A DNA stretch of 64,000 nt from Rubripirellula reticaptiva (GTDB lineage Bacteria; Planctomycetota; Planctomycetia; Pirellulales; Pirellulaceae), in NCBI RefSeq assembly GCF_007860175.1, contig NZ_SJPX01000003.1, positions 204,552 to 268,551 of the forward strand, written 5' to 3'. The translations under genes were made by a program, and so were the position numbers. The notes under the pieces were generated by a model, which was not told the origin of the DNA, made no database searches, and saw only the letters and a list, made by a program, of their open reading frames with translations. This document shows positions 7,388-15,862 of the stretch, piece after piece (within the stretch, counting starts at the first letter, position 1; the number at the start of each line of letters is the position of its first letter).

Positions 7388-8866
7388 ATGCTTCGCAACG
7401 TTTCCCTTGTCCTCATCGTTTTCTCTTCATTACTGGTGAGCACCAGTATTTTGATCGCGGATGATCTTGAATCCTCGTCGATCGAACCCAGTATTGTCGC
7501 TTCCGCAATCCAATCCGACTTTGAGGGCGATGAACGACTGGCTGTTGGTTCGCTTAAGGTCGAAATGAACGGCGGCCTTGTCACTCTATCGGGGCAAGTT
7601 GATAGTTTGCAAGATAAGAACCTCGCCTCGCGCATCGCCAAACGGACTCTTGGTGTGGAAGCCGTCCTCAACCAAATTCTAGTGAGAACATCGGATCGAC
7701 CCGACGATGCGATTCGAAAAGACGTGCTGAAGGTCCTGCACATCACTGACAGTGTTGACAAGCCACAAATCGTTGTCGACGTGACCGCAGGTGAAGTTGC
7801 GATGACGGGCAAAGTCGATTCGCTATCGGAAAAGCGAATTGCCGAGTTCACTGCCTCGGGCGTTCGCGGTGTGACGAATGTCGTGAATCAAATGACGGTC
7901 AACTTGTTGACGCCTCGCAGCGATCAGCAACTGCGTGAAGAGGTCAATGCATTGCTCGTTCAATCGGTTTATCTAGACGACGCCGACGTCGAAGTGAACG
8001 TCCAGGATCACATCGCAATGTTGTCCGGCAAAGTCAGCACGGCGGAGATGAAGGATCGTCTAGAGGAAGTTGCAGAGGTTAGAGGCATCAAAAAAGTTGA
8101 TGTAAGCAGAGTTGAAGTTGATCCAAGTTCGGCTGACGGTACGCGTCGCAAATCACGCTACGCGGATGTGACGGACGAAAAGATCAGCGATGCCCTTTTG
8201 CGAGTACTCCATGCGGATCCGGTCGTTTTCGGCGAAGCGGATGCGATTTCAGCCAGTGTTGATTCTGGCATTGTCACGTTGACCGGTTCCGTTACACGAC
8301 TACGAATCAAGGAAAAATCGGAACGATTGGCGATGGACGTGATCGGCGTTCAGCAAGTGTCGAACGAACTGAAGATCGAGTTTTCTGACCGATCGCCTAG
8401 CGATAGCGACATCATCCGAGAAACACAGGAAGCCGTTCGATTGAGCGCGTATCTCGACCGCCGCGATGTTCGAGTCCATTGCCAGCGTGCGCACGTCAGT
8501 CTGTACGGCATCGTCGAGAGCGAGACCGAAAAACAAATCGCTGGCTGGCTCGCTGGTGGTGTGACAGGCGTGGTTCATGTCAACAACTCGCTGGCTGTCG
8601 AGAACAACTGGAAGGAGAAGAGCGACAAGAAGATAAAGGAAGACTTGGAGCGAAAACTTAAGTTTGCCCTGTTTGACACCAGCAATCAGATTGAGGTGAC
8701 AGTCGAAAACGGTGTCGCGATCCTGCGTGGTGAAGTCGATACATGGCGTCAATGGCAAGCCGTGCTGGACTTGACCGTGGAAGCTGGAGCAAAGCATCCG
8801 CACAGCTTGATTAACGTTCGATACCATCCTCCGCATGGTGCCTCGCGAATCTACGTTCCGCGATAG
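7388..8866 (+). CDS. Secreted protein with six BON domains
   Basis: A 492-residue protein with an N-terminal signal peptide (hydrophobic residues 5-23 ending around ILIADD). Six BON domains follow, at about residues 32-100, 105-175, 180-245, 260-335, 340-405 and 410-480. Each has the helix-strand pattern with 'V.V..G.V.L.G.V' and a closing 'GV..V.N.+.V', for example GLVTLSGQVDS, GIVTLTGSVTR and GVAILRGEVDT. BON domains bind membranes or phospholipid surfaces; single and double BON proteins (OsmY) protect the envelope from osmotic stress. Six in a row is a long array. The start ATG has an AAGG about 11 nt upstream; the ISAs1 remnant lies just ahead on the opposite strand. Confidence 0.85.
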   Translation: MLRNVSLVLIVFSSLLVSTSILIADDLESSSIEPSIVASAIQSDFEGDERLAVGSLKVEMNGGLVTLSGQVDSLQDKNLASRIAKRTLGVEAVLNQILVRTSDRPDDAIRKDVLKVLHITDSVDKPQIVVDVTAGEVAMTGKVDSLSEKRIAEFTASGVRGVTNVVNQMTVNLLTPRSDQQLREEVNALLVQSVYLDDADVEVNVQDHIAMLSGKVSTAEMKDRLEEVAEVRGIKKVDVSRVEVDPSSADGTRRKSRYADVTDEKISDALLRVLHADPVVFGEADAISASVDSGIVTLTGSVTRLRIKEKSERLAMDVIGVQQVSNELKIEFSDRSPSDSDIIRETQEAVRLSAYLDRRDVRVHCQRAHVSLYGIVESETEKQIAGWLAGGVTGVVHVNNSLAVENNWKEKSDKKIKEDLERKLKFALFDTSNQIEVTVENGVAILRGEVDTWRQWQAVLDLTVEAGAKHPHSLINVRYHPPHGASRIYVPR

Positions 8867-8973
8867 TTCGCCATAGCCGAAAACTGAAAAAGGAACGAGA
8901 TTGCATTGACACAAGCGCCTGCCGTCATTGTCGAGTAGGCGTGCGCAACCGCCGGATGGTGCGAGTACCGCAA

Positions 8974-9755
8974 TTAGCGGACCTTCAAAATCTCAATCTC
9001 CCGTTGTAAGTACATCAACAACAAGATCATCGGCGGCGTTAAACAACAATGCGGCTCGACAATCTGACCGAGGACATGGATCGTGAAGTTGTCTTGAAAA
9101 GATGCTTTCGCACTTTCGCAGCCCATCCGTCATCACATGAACTGATCGTCAAGTTTTCATACGCTTGACGTATTTCCGATTGCGTTTCGCTCCTTACCAT
9201 TCAGGTGAGCGTGGGGGCGAAGCCGCTCTCCTTCTCGATGGTGCAACAAGTACCGATCGAACAGTCGATTCCACTCTCGTCGCGAATTCTTTCATGCGAT
9301 GCTCTCATCGAGCGGGGCAGAGAGACTCACAACAGACGAGAACGCCAAGTTATCGCCAGCTTCGGCACGATACTGCACCAGCAGTTTGCTCCCAATGAAA
9401 ATGTGGCTGCGTTCAGTCTGTGTTTGGTCCACCTTGAATGGTTTCCATGGATCGGACGCACCAAGCACTTGCAGTTCTCAGTGTACTCCAGATGATGAAA
9501 CCGCTGGCAGGGACGCGCCGATCCGCCAGCAACTCAGTCAGGCCAAAGGATGACTGGAAAGCCTTGGTAAAGAAGCGTTTCCGCCACCGAACGCATACAA
9601 CCACTCTTCCCATGTCCGCCCAAACCGTGGAACACGATAACCGTTGGCTTGACCAGTGATCTGTCCTCAGGACGATAAGCAAAAGCCGGAAACGGTGTCT
9701 GGTCGTTCGGAACATCGAAGGCGTCGCGTCCGCCATGCGAGGAAACACCAAGTTC
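8974..9755 (-). pseudogene. Decayed YheT-like alpha/beta hydrolase
   Basis: No single frame is open, but pieces in different minus-strand frames line up in the order of a YheT-family hydrolase. Near 9755-9550 one frame gives KPTVIVFHGLGGHGKSG, then RSVAETLLYQGFPVILW, the oxyanion-hole 'HGL' region of the family. Near 9420-9290 another frame gives QYRAEAGDNLAFSSVVSLS followed by APLDESIA, equal to the 'L..AGD......VSVSAPLD' segment. Near 9270-8980 a third frame gives EWNRLFDRYLLHHREGE, then ...GNTSSV*KLDD, equal to the following helix and '...EFDD' region, with in-frame stops. At least two frameshifts and two nonsense codons are needed. The family hydrolyses small esters in the cytoplasm; this copy cannot be functional. 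Confidence 0.6.
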
Positions 9756-10087
9756 AGGATGTAGCGCTCTTATAGATGCAGTTTGTATTTATCCGCCGCG
9801 CCACGACAGATATGACTCGAAAGAATCGTGCCAGTCAAAACGGTTGGTCGCACGCTTGCGTGGGTTAGGCACAGACGCATCCAGTTTGGTGGCAGATCGG
9901 TCACGTAGTTCGCGACAAACCTCGCGAAGAGTTTCGGCTTCGACCGAATCACCGAAAATCTCGGCGAATTCTTCTATGGAGTTGCAAACGATACAGCTTT
10001 CATGTCGCGATTCTTGTCGATGGCACGCGATATGCTTCGTCCTGGTTATGCAAACCAACCGTTTCCCCAACACGAAGAAAGCATGCC
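9756..10087. other. Gene-poor stretch with an unassigned minus-strand frame
   Basis: A minus-strand frame (9789 to about 9998) reads protein-like (SIEEFAEIFGDSVEAETLR and RFDWHDSFESYLSWRGG) but has no start codon short of the divergent DUF892 gene and matches no family known to me. It may be another gene remnant. Confidence 0.3.
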
Positions 10088-10588
10088 ATGAAATTGGACT
10101 CACTTAGCAAACTTTACGTTCACGAGCTGAAGGATCTGTATAGCGCCGAGACACAATTGCTCGAAGCGATTCCGAAGATGCAAGAGGCGGCGAGTAATCC
10201 AGATTTAAAAAGTTGTTTCGCAGCTCATTTGGATGAGACGAGGACACATATTTCGAGACTCGAGTCGATCTTTAAACAGCTCGACTTTGAGCCAGGTGGC
10301 CACAAATGCGTCGCCATGGAGGGGCTTATCAAGGAAGGCGAAGGACTTATCAAAAGCGATATCGAACAAAAGGTTCTCGATGCTGCTTTGATCGCGTCTG
10401 CTCAACGGATCGAGCACTACGAAATGGCTGGATACGGGATCGCGCGGACCTACGCCGAGAAACTCGGTAGCCACGAAGCCGCCGAAACGTTGCAGCTCAC
10501 CCTCAACGAAGAAGGACTTGCTAACCAAAAATTGACCCGATTAGCCGAGCGGAAAATCAATTTCCTCGCGCTTGGTGCGATTGGTTAA
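10088..10588 (+). CDS. DUF892 (YciE/YciF-type) ferritin-like protein
   Basis: A 166-residue, mostly helical protein of the DUF892 family. The start SLSKLYVHELKDLYSAETQ, followed by LLEAIPKM, is the family signature (L.ELYV.ELKDLYDAE.QL..ALPKM), and Glu/His residues expected in a four-helix ferritin-like bundle recur (HLDETRTHISRLESIF, ASAQRIEHYEMAGYG, LNEEGLAN). YciE/YciF are stress-induced di-iron ferritin-like proteins in the cytoplasm; the reaction is not firmly established. Length matches the family. The gene has its own promoter region and is followed by a palindromic dispersed repeat. Confidence 0.9.
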   Translation: MKLDSLSKLYVHELKDLYSAETQLLEAIPKMQEAASNPDLKSCFAAHLDETRTHISRLESIFKQLDFEPGGHKCVAMEGLIKEGEGLIKSDIEQKVLDAALIASAQRIEHYEMAGYGIARTYAEKLGSHEAAETLQLTLNEEGLANQKLTRLAERKINFLALGAIG

Positions 10589-10621
10589 AACCGTTCGGCT
10601 TTACACATTTACTTTCGCGAG

Positions 10622-10651
10622 GTAGCCGACAAGCTGGCAGCTTGTGCCTAC
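10622..10651. repeat. Palindromic dispersed repeat, CAAGCTG family
   Basis: ACAAGCTG and CAGCTTGT form a perfect 8-bp inverted repeat around a single G, extended on the outside by GTAG and CTAC after three unpaired bases. It sits 34 nt after the DUF892 stop, so it could act as an RNA hairpin at the transcript end, but there is no U-tract. Related copies occur at 17281-17349. Confidence 0.6.
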
Positions 10652-11213
10652 AAAAACCCACTATTTGCTACGAACCAATGAATACCCCAAACATTCAAAC
10701 TGTCCACGGACTTTCGTTTCCCATCCCTGTCGTGAAGAAGTCCACTCCAGATCCCACAGGCGAAGCGAGCGATTCAAAATCCGACGATCCGCTCGAGCGT
10801 CGTCATCAAAGCACGTTACGTTCATCTGCCAATAGCAGGCAGAACGCCAGGCGAAACGGTGGCAAATGACCTACCGATAGTGGTCATCACGTCACTCGCA
10901 AGTAGATTTCCTTGCGACGTGAGGAATCGTCGTTACGTGCAACGGTTGCACTGAAAATCCGCCGTGGGGCGAACAGCAAACTCGTTGAGTTCCCCCCATC
11001 GCCGCGCGATCGTTGACGATCTGTCGGCGGGCTTTAACAAACGTACATTAGCGGAGCTGGAATCGCTGTAGCGACCTGTTCGCGTTAGGGTCAAGACACT
11101 TGAACGTAGTGTCGCCTAATTTGCGACATTAACGTCATCCTATCGATCGGCTTAAGACGTCAAGACTTGAGGGTCATCGCACGCCTGCTGGCATGATTTT
11201 CCACTCAGCCTAT
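10652..11213. other. Non-coding stretch with one hairpin
   Basis: A short frame (ATG 10678 to 10869, 63 residues, polar) is open but has no recognisable feature. At 10887-10922 an imperfect hairpin is formed by TCACGT / ACGTGA and CGCAAG / CTTGCG around the loop TAGATTTC, with a 4-nt bulge. Nothing else is recognised. Confidence 0.45.
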
Positions 11214-11470
11214 CTACGGGGCTGTACCTTCCACAACAGCGATCGGATTCGAATTCACCTTTTGCGTCTGGCGTGAAGCATCCAGTTTCTCAATCAACTC
11301 TTCTCTGGCATCGGCAACCATTTCGTTTGCTTCACGTTTTGCTTCTCTCATTTCTTCTTCCGCTTCTTCCTTTGCACCAGCAACGATCCAACCGCCTCCT
11401 CTTTTGATTCCGCGATCACTTCAGCCGCCTGCAAGCGTGCTTCTTCGAGATTTTCTGAGCCTGCTCGGGT
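11214..11470 (-). pseudogene. Frameshifted Glu/Ala-rich coiled-coil protein
   Basis: The minus strand reads NLEEARLQAAEVIAESKEEA in one frame and continues, one shift later, as AGAKEEAEEEMREAKREANE, then MVADAREELIEKLDAS to a stop at 11214. The joined sequence is a continuous charged coiled coil; no start codon is found in frame. It resembles the stalk-like coiled coils of many envelope or stress proteins, but no family can be named. Confidence 0.45.
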
Positions 11471-11545
11471 TCACCAAGAAGCGTTATCGGCTCGTTGTTT
11501 CATACGCAAGCAGCAAGACAAAATAAGATAACAATATCCTGAATT

Positions 11546-12190
11546 TATATAGCTTTGATCTCAGGTTTATAACGTTGTACCGCTATGCGGAATTGTTCGT
11601 TCACAACCAATGGTGCGGCCATCCTTACGTCGAAGATTCCTATGAACACGTCCATCACCTATTTCGCAGCAATGGTTAAAATTGGTGGTAAAGAGACTTC
11701 GTGTCGTTGACACTACCGGTGTTATCAGATAGCTTTCGACCGCTTGCAGATTCCCGTTGTACAAGCAGCACAAACGAAACTGTTTGCGTGCGGAAATCAA
11801 TCGCGAGCAACATCTGTAGCGCTGCATCCGAAAGCGGCCCGACGTCGGGGATGAACGTCAACGATGCAGCCCGGATACCGAGCGAAATCGGTAGCAATAT
11901 TCCTAGAGCCGACATCGCGATGGCAGTCGCAACGCCGTCGATCGTAATCGAAAGTGAACGTCCAACGATCCAGAGGGCCAATTCCGATCTCAATTCGTTC
12001 AATACTTCACCTGCCCGATCTCGCCGATCGTTTGGTACTAACTTGACCAGCCCGGTTCGATAGAGTTCAGGTTCATAAGCAGCCTAGAGTCCAATAAAGA
12101 AAACCACCAGCGTGCAGGTCGCACCTCAGCCAACCCATTGCAGCCACTGAAACATCTCTGGGAAAACCCAACTGGTCGATTGCGTGACTC
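11546..12190 (-). pseudogene. Decayed AI-2E family transporter (C-terminal half)
   Basis: Three minus-strand frames together give the C-terminal half of an AI-2E/PerM-type membrane protein. The first reads VVFFIGL*AAYEPELYRTG, then LVKLVPNDRRDRAGEVL, LALWIVGRSLSITIDGVAT and SLTFIPDVGPLSDAALQML, with TAG replacing what is normally an aromatic residue. A second frame gives AVESYLITPVVSTTRS, and a third SLPPILTIAAK*VMDVFIGI to a stop at 11546. These match 'DP.LY...L..L.P...R.R', 'LW..GQ', 'FIPN.GP', '.E...I.P' and 'LPP.LTI' of the family in correct order. At least two frameshifts and several nonsense codons rule out function. The family exports small molecules or ions; the N-terminal half is not found. 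Confidence 0.75.
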
Positions 12191-12286
12191 TATCTTGCAT
12201 TTCCGAAACACTCGGCAAATGCTCGCTCGCCCAAGGGTTCTGCGACAGCCTGCCGTTTGCGCAGCGGATTGTGAATGCGACCACAG

Positions 12287-12585
12287 CTAATCCGTTCGGC
12301 GAACCACTTGCGAACTAAGGTAGAAGCAGCCGACGCCGGTCGACAGCAACATGGTCGCCACGACGACGAGAAAGCTGGAGCAATAGAACAGCGGAGCATG
12401 CTCGGCTGGCCACGAACTGAGCAAATAAACCAACACGCCGAAGAGCAGCCCGGCGACCACGAGCATGAAAAACTTCCCATCGGCGCAAACAGTCCCTTGG
12501 TTGCAAGTACCAGCATGGCCGGCAACGCCGCGATGACGAGGACTCGCATGCTGGTCACTCGGTTGAGTGTGAGTTGCTTGTTCAT
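12287..12585 (-). pseudogene. Frameshifted small membrane protein
   Basis: From an ATG at 12585 the frame gives MNKQLTLNRVTSMRVLVIAA and a hydrophobic helix ending LATKGLFAPMG, then turns into Cys/Trp/Arg-rich noise. A frame shifted by one gives GKFFMLVVAGLLFGVLVYLL and YCSSFLVVVATMLLSTGVG before a stop at 12287. Joining them near 12470 restores a protein of roughly 100 residues with three membrane helices. No family is recognised. Confidence 0.5.
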
Positions 12586-12710
12586 CGCCAGTTCTGTAAG
12601 GCAATCAGCGTGCCAGGTAAAAGTCTGTTCATGCTTGCGTCAGCTATTTCGGCACAGAGATTGCATCATGGAAAACGCTCCTTCGTTTCCTTTTCGAAAA
12701 TACGCTGTTG

Positions 12711-13214
12711 ATGCCTCACTCTGCACTGCCCAAACGATGTGTGATTGCTGACGACGTTCGTCGTTCTCGCGAGACTATTGGAAAGTGGCTGCGTGAGTGC
12801 GGGTTCGAATGCCGGTTGGCGCAGAATGGTAGGCTCGCGTGGGAAATGATTAAAGAACAACCACCTGAGCTTCTGGTCACTGACCTTGAGATGCCGGAAT
12901 TGTGCGGACTCGAACTGCTGGAAAAAATTCGCCAGGCCGACGATGAGAGTATCCGCAAATTGCCCGTTTTAGTGATGACCAGCCTTCACGACGGCCAGAC
13001 ACTAAAAATCATCCAGAAGCTAGGCGGAGATGGTTTGTTGCAGAAACCGCTCGACAAGCAAGCCACATTTTCGGTGATTCGCGACATCGTATCAGCGCGC
13101 TACAGTCTTCAACAAACTATGCATCCTGGTGATGAAAAATGTATCAAAGACAGGGGAGTAATCTCACCGACGCTTCGCCGCTTGCTAAATAAGGTTGCTG
13201 AGAACGAGCAATGA
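12711..13214 (+). CDS. Orphan receiver-domain response regulator
   Basis: A 167-residue protein that is almost entirely one CheY-like receiver domain. The acidic pair is in CVIADDVRRS (about residues 13-14), the phosphoacceptor Asp is in LLVTDLEMPEL (about residue 58), the Thr/Ser switch is in VLVMTSLHD and the conserved Lys is in LLQKPLDK. There is no output domain; the last 40 residues are a basic tail. No histidine kinase lies in the window, so the partner is unknown. ATG 12711 is preferred to the adjacent TTG at 12708. Confidence 0.9.
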   Translation: MPHSALPKRCVIADDVRRSRETIGKWLRECGFECRLAQNGRLAWEMIKEQPPELLVTDLEMPELCGLELLEKIRQADDESIRKLPVLVMTSLHDGQTLKIIQKLGGDGLLQKPLDKQATFSVIRDIVSARYSLQQTMHPGDEKCIKDRGVISPTLRRLLNKVAENEQ

Positions 13215-13237
13215 CTCCGCGGCAAAGGTCCTCCAGA

Positions 13238-13261
13238 GTTACCGTCGCGGAGCCCGGTAAC
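13238..13261. terminator. Possible hairpin between convergent genes
   Basis: GTTACCG (13238-13244) and CGGTAAC (13255-13261) form a perfect 7-bp stem between the convergent receiver-domain gene and the next minus-strand gene. There is no T-run, so its role as a terminator is uncertain. Confidence 0.35.
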
Positions 13262-13293
13262 CCCCGAAAGTCCCGACGACTTCCGTTTCGCGT

Positions 13294-14511
13294 CTACTTC
13301 AATATCGTTTGCAGAATCTCTATCAGCCGAGGACTCGAGGTGGCATCCATTGCCGCACTTGCATGTGACTTCAGCTTTGTCACGGCCATCCGCGTTCGCT
13401 CAACGACATTTTCTTCGGTTGTGAATTCTGACCAAGTAGCCTGGTTTGCGTTGAGTTGGAACTGCACCCAATTTGCATCTTGCTGATTGCCTGAAAGTTT
13501 CGACGTGTAGCGATCCATTTCTACGTTCCGCTTGGACTGCTTGGCATTCGACTTGTTCTCGCGTGCCATCGCTGCGATCAGCTCGTCCTCGCCGTCGATC
13601 ACTTTAGCCGGGGAATCGGGGTCAATGCCGTCGTCTCCATCACCCAGGTCGGCGCTGGCTGGATTGGTTGAGTTGCCCCCGAGTGGATTGTCAATTTCGT
13701 AATCCACATCAGGATCATAGTCGTCACTGTCATAGATCGAATCCTCTGCGTAAGGCAGGGTTGCCGACCGCGTGTGAACTTCCCGTTTACTGATGTGTTC
13801 AGCCGAAGGACGCCCCATGCCGCGTCGACCAGCGGCAGCAGCGATTACTCCTTCGACACCGTCTTCAATTGCATCGGCGCGGTTTAGTGCTTCGGCCGGC
13901 GTTTCGTCGATGTAGTCATTTACACGGTATTGATCAACATTAAGACGCAGATTGTTGCCGGTTTGTTCGTCATCTAGTCCAGGATCGTCACGGCCTGCTT
14001 GCGTTTCCGTATCAAATCGCTTGACGCTCCAATCGAGTGACGGCTTTCTGGCGATCGTCTTATTAGGATCGAATGCTGTCTCATCGGGCGAAGTGCTTGT
14101 GTTTTCAGCGCGGTCGATCGAATCTGCAAGTGCGACACCGGCGTTTCTTAGGTCAGACGTCGGGTTCAATGAAGACTCGCGTTTCGCTTTGGAAGAAGTG
14201 TGTCTGATTTGTTTCCAGCCGAACATCTCAAGAGCGTCGACTAATTCGCTTGACGTTTTGGCAATTGCATGAAGCTGTTCTTTCTGCTCGGGCGATTCAC
14301 TGCGTTTTGCAGCTTCGGACGCGAGTTTCTTAGCGAGACTGGCGTCGCTCCAGATAACGCCAGCCAGCGCCCAATCGCTAATTTTGGGCGTCTCGGCGTA
14401 GCGAACTAAGGCGTCGGCCTGTTTTCTTTCGTCGGCTCGGACACTTATCATCGCGGCTATCGCAAAGGCGACATAAGCGAAGAAGTAGACGAGGGTTCGT
14501 TGACGTTGCAT
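13294..14511 (-). CDS. Secreted acidic protein of unknown function
   Basis: A 405-residue protein from ATG 14511, which has AGGA about 10 nt upstream and opens a signal peptide (MQRQRTLVYFFAYVAFAIAA, then cleavage around VRA-DE). The upstream extension to 14598 lacks such features and is ignored. The first third is helical and charged, with a possible DUF-type helical repeat around SDASLAKKLASEAAKRSESP. The middle and end are Asp-rich and low in hydrophobics (DSIYDSDDYDPDVDYEIDNP and LGDGDDGIDPDSP), followed by a basic-acidic tail. It could bind divalent cations outside the cytoplasm. No family is recognised. Confidence 0.65.
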   Translation of the reverse strand: MQRQRTLVYFFAYVAFAIAAMISVRADERKQADALVRYAETPKISDWALAGVIWSDASLAKKLASEAAKRSESPEQKEQLHAIAKTSSELVDALEMFGWKQIRHTSSKAKRESSLNPTSDLRNAGVALADSIDRAENTSTSPDETAFDPNKTIARKPSLDWSVKRFDTETQAGRDDPGLDDEQTGNNLRLNVDQYRVNDYIDETPAEALNRADAIEDGVEGVIAAAAGRRGMGRPSAEHISKREVHTRSATLPYAEDSIYDSDDYDPDVDYEIDNPLGGNSTNPASADLGDGDDGIDPDSPAKVIDGEDELIAAMARENKSNAKQSKRNVEMDRYTSKLSGNQQDANWVQFQLNANQATWSEFTTEENVVERTRMAVTKLKSHASAAMDATSSPRLIEILQTILK

Positions 14512-14612
14512 TGGATTGCTTCCTAGATAGAGTCTCGAAATTCGGTGTTGCCACACGCCTCCGGCGCGTGGCTTTGGGTAGCGCACGCGGGGAGCCAAGC
14601 ACTACAGTTGTT

Positions 14613-15716
14613 TTAGTAGCGGAAGATTGCTGCGACTGCTGCATCGTCGGGCATGTGCTCCGCTTCACAACTGAATACGTCTCCACCTTGACGCAGCGTC
14701 TCGCCGACGATCACGTTAACTTGGTCCAAGTCAGCGTTGCTGCAGCAGACCATCACTGACTCAACACGTCCGAGTTTCGCAGCGGTGACGATTTCTTCGA
14801 TGTCCTTTGAGCCTTTGGATTGTGCGAGCGCCGTCCCGAATCGCTCGGCGTAATCGATGCCACCCGCGTTAATCTGCTCGGCGACCGCTTCGTTGACTCG
14901 ATTTCGCATCTCGTCGTCGCTCCACCGAGAAGGGCTACCCTCGATTTTCACATCGGCGGTCAAGCCCGTTGCCGCTTCAAAATGTCCGGCGACTTCGGCC
15001 GTTGCAACAACCACCAACGCTGTGCCGGTGTTGTAGATCGCTTCGGAAACTTCATCGCCGACGAGCGATAGATATCGATCACGATCTGCTTGGATCTTGC
15101 CTTCGCCTTCGCCATGGCCGTGAAACATCGCCTTCGAAGGGCCTCCGTTGTTGCCAACACTACGGTGACTCGTGTTCTGCAAGTTCTCTTCAGGGTCGCG
15201 AGGCAAGACGAGATCGTGATACTTGGCCGGCAGAGATTGTGTTTCGACCAGTTTCAACACATCGCCGGCGGAACGGAACAACTTTGCTTCGTCCCATGTC
15301 AACGCCAACACGAAATAGCTGTCGCCAGCATTTTGCTGACTAACGAGCGGTAGCAGGAAAAACGAGTCGCTGACGCTGACGTGTTCGTCGACTGATCTCT
15401 GCAATTTGATGAGACGACAATTCTCGGACGTTAGAAACAGGGCTAGTCCTTCGACTTGATACTGCCAGAAATCCGAGTTGGTCGTTAACGACTCAACGAG
15501 AGCCAGGATCGAGCAATCGTTTCCGGCTTCCTTTAGTTTCTGCCTTGCCTCACCCAAGAGATTTTTGAAGCGAATCGCATCTTGCTGAGTTGCGGCGCCG
15601 GAACGGTGCGTTCGCATGAGAATCGAAACGCACGGATTCGCTGTTGTCTCGGCGAGTTGTTTTAGGTCACCTTGTTTGAGGCGGCTTGGTGTTAGGTCGT
15701 GGGCAGTGATGGACAT
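14613..15716 (-). CDS. baeRF-type protein (release factor-like, eRF1/Pelota fold)
   Basis: A 367-residue protein resembling the bacterial archaeo-eukaryotic release factor (baeRF) families. The N-terminal part (CVSILMRTHRSGAATQQDAI, FKNLLGEARQKL) and the segment EGLALFLTSENCRLIKL match the first domain; a Gly-rich loop with HGHGEGEGK, then DRYLSLVGDEVSEAI and TALVVVATAEVAGHFEAATG, gives the second; and GTDEVVTAAKLGRVESVMV-type residues close the third. The family is proposed to act on ribosomes or tRNA, from comparative genomics; no member of this subfamily is known to me to be characterised. It is likely co-directional with the secreted acidic protein downstream. Confidence 0.65.
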   Translation of the reverse strand: MSITAHDLTPSRLKQGDLKQLAETTANPCVSILMRTHRSGAATQQDAIRFKNLLGEARQKLKEAGNDCSILALVESLTTNSDFWQYQVEGLALFLTSENCRLIKLQRSVDEHVSVSDSFFLLPLVSQQNAGDSYFVLALTWDEAKLFRSAGDVLKLVETQSLPAKYHDLVLPRDPEENLQNTSHRSVGNNGGPSKAMFHGHGEGEGKIQADRDRYLSLVGDEVSEAIYNTGTALVVVATAEVAGHFEAATGLTADVKIEGSPSRWSDDEMRNRVNEAVAEQINAGGIDYAERFGTALAQSKGSKDIEEIVTAAKLGRVESVMVCCSNADLDQVNVIVGETLRQGGDVFSCEAEHMPDDAAVAAIFRY

Positions 15717-15862
15717 CGCTGATCTCGCTTAGGAAGATAGGAAACATTCTGTTTCGTCATATCCGCAGCAAAAGGGATGCCGAACGTCGGAGTGAGCGAC
15801 ACGTCGAAAACGCACACGACAACGTCACCACGCGCTTCCGACGATTGGAAGGGGATAGCCAG

